A stretch of DNA of 56,807 bases from the NCBI RefSeq assembly GCF_016679925.1, contig NZ_JAEQBW010000017.1, positions 1 through 56,807 on the forward strand, in the 5' to 3' direction. Positions 56,725-56,807 of this stretch are shown here, one piece after another. The DNA comes from Marivirga aurantiaca. Lineage in GTDB: Bacteria > Bacteroidota > Bacteroidia > Cytophagales > Cyclobacteriaceae. The stretch's first letter is position 1; each line of letters begins with the position of its first letter. Under the pieces are notes generated by a model. The model was given only the letters and a program-made list of their open reading frames with translations, was not told where the DNA came from and searched no databases. The translations under genes and the position numbers were made by a program.

Positions 56725-56807
56725 TTGTCAAAAAAAGACAAAGTGGATCAGAGTTTAATTGAGTTGTTTTTGCCAGAAGGTATTCTCGAATATTTCCAGG
56801 TTACTTC
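56725..56807 (+). CDS. Partial ISAon1-type transposase N-terminal protein (5' end only)
   Basis: A frame starting at TTG 56725 or GTG 56743 reads VDQSLIELFLPEGILEYFQV to the right edge. This matches my memory of the ISAon1 family transposase N-terminal region, which starts with the LLPEGLLEYF pattern. The rest of the element and its ends are outside the window. A perfect 8-base stem, ACTTTGTC/GACAAAGT (56722-56744), covers the start region. No target-site duplication can be checked. Confidence 0.5.
   Translation, partial: MSKKDKVDQSLIELFLPEGILEYFQVT

Overview
The window looks like chromosomal DNA of a gliding-type Bacteroidota, probably of the order Cytophagales. The support is the type IX secretion system (T9SS) genes porU and porV, a PorP/SprF-family protein, a C-terminal domain of the gliding-motility (CHU_C, type B) kind, OmpA proteins with PD40 propellers, AT-rich intergenic DNA, and several matches to the Bacteroidota -7 promoter element TAnnTTTG. 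No rRNA, tRNA, CRISPR array or prophage was seen.

Left part (1-15163, all on the minus strand): two giant surface proteins and their accessory genes. The first gene in transcription order (15163-9506) encodes an 1885-residue protein with FN3, LamG-like and thirteen cadherin-like domains and a type B sorting domain. It is followed by a PorP/SprF-family membrane protein and, overlapping it by 17 bases, a PD40 propeller protein with a SPOR-like end. A second giant gene starts at 7059 and runs off the left edge after at least 2353 codons. It alternates jelly-roll-like and Ig-like modules and then has at least seven 80-residue repeats. The two giant genes share sequence blocks in their leaders just before the ATG.

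Middle part (16187-40534): mostly household and accessory genes. They are a LOG-family phosphoribohydrolase, an HTTM membrane protein, a Cys-rich unknown, an ABC ATPase with a permease fused to an M1 peptidase, a TetR regulator with an alpha/beta hydrolase and two palindromic operators, an NmrA-like oxidoreductase, dihydroorotase, a DEAD-box helicase, an orphan nucleotidyltransferase, an M28 peptidase, glycine dehydrogenase, a Crp/Fnr regulator, a BAAT-like hydrolase, two L,D-transpeptidases and a small unknown. The intergenic stretch 26729-26935 is packed with palindromes, and one of its motifs recurs at 40011.

Right part (40650-56807): an OmpA/PD40 envelope protein, a YkgJ-type cysteine-cluster protein, and a probable minus-strand operon running MBL hydrolase, pssA, porU, porV and a non-catalytic M16 protein. 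On the plus strand follow an FAD oxidoreductase, a three-part protein (peptidase-like, propeller, outer-membrane barrel) and YicC. The right edge seems to hold the start of an ISAon1-type transposase gene. Taken together, the window has the cell-surface sortase machinery (PorU, PorV), a giant type B cargo with its PorP/SprF partner, and two related propeller proteins carrying different peptidoglycan-binding ends. All family names come from recalled motifs, not from a database search.
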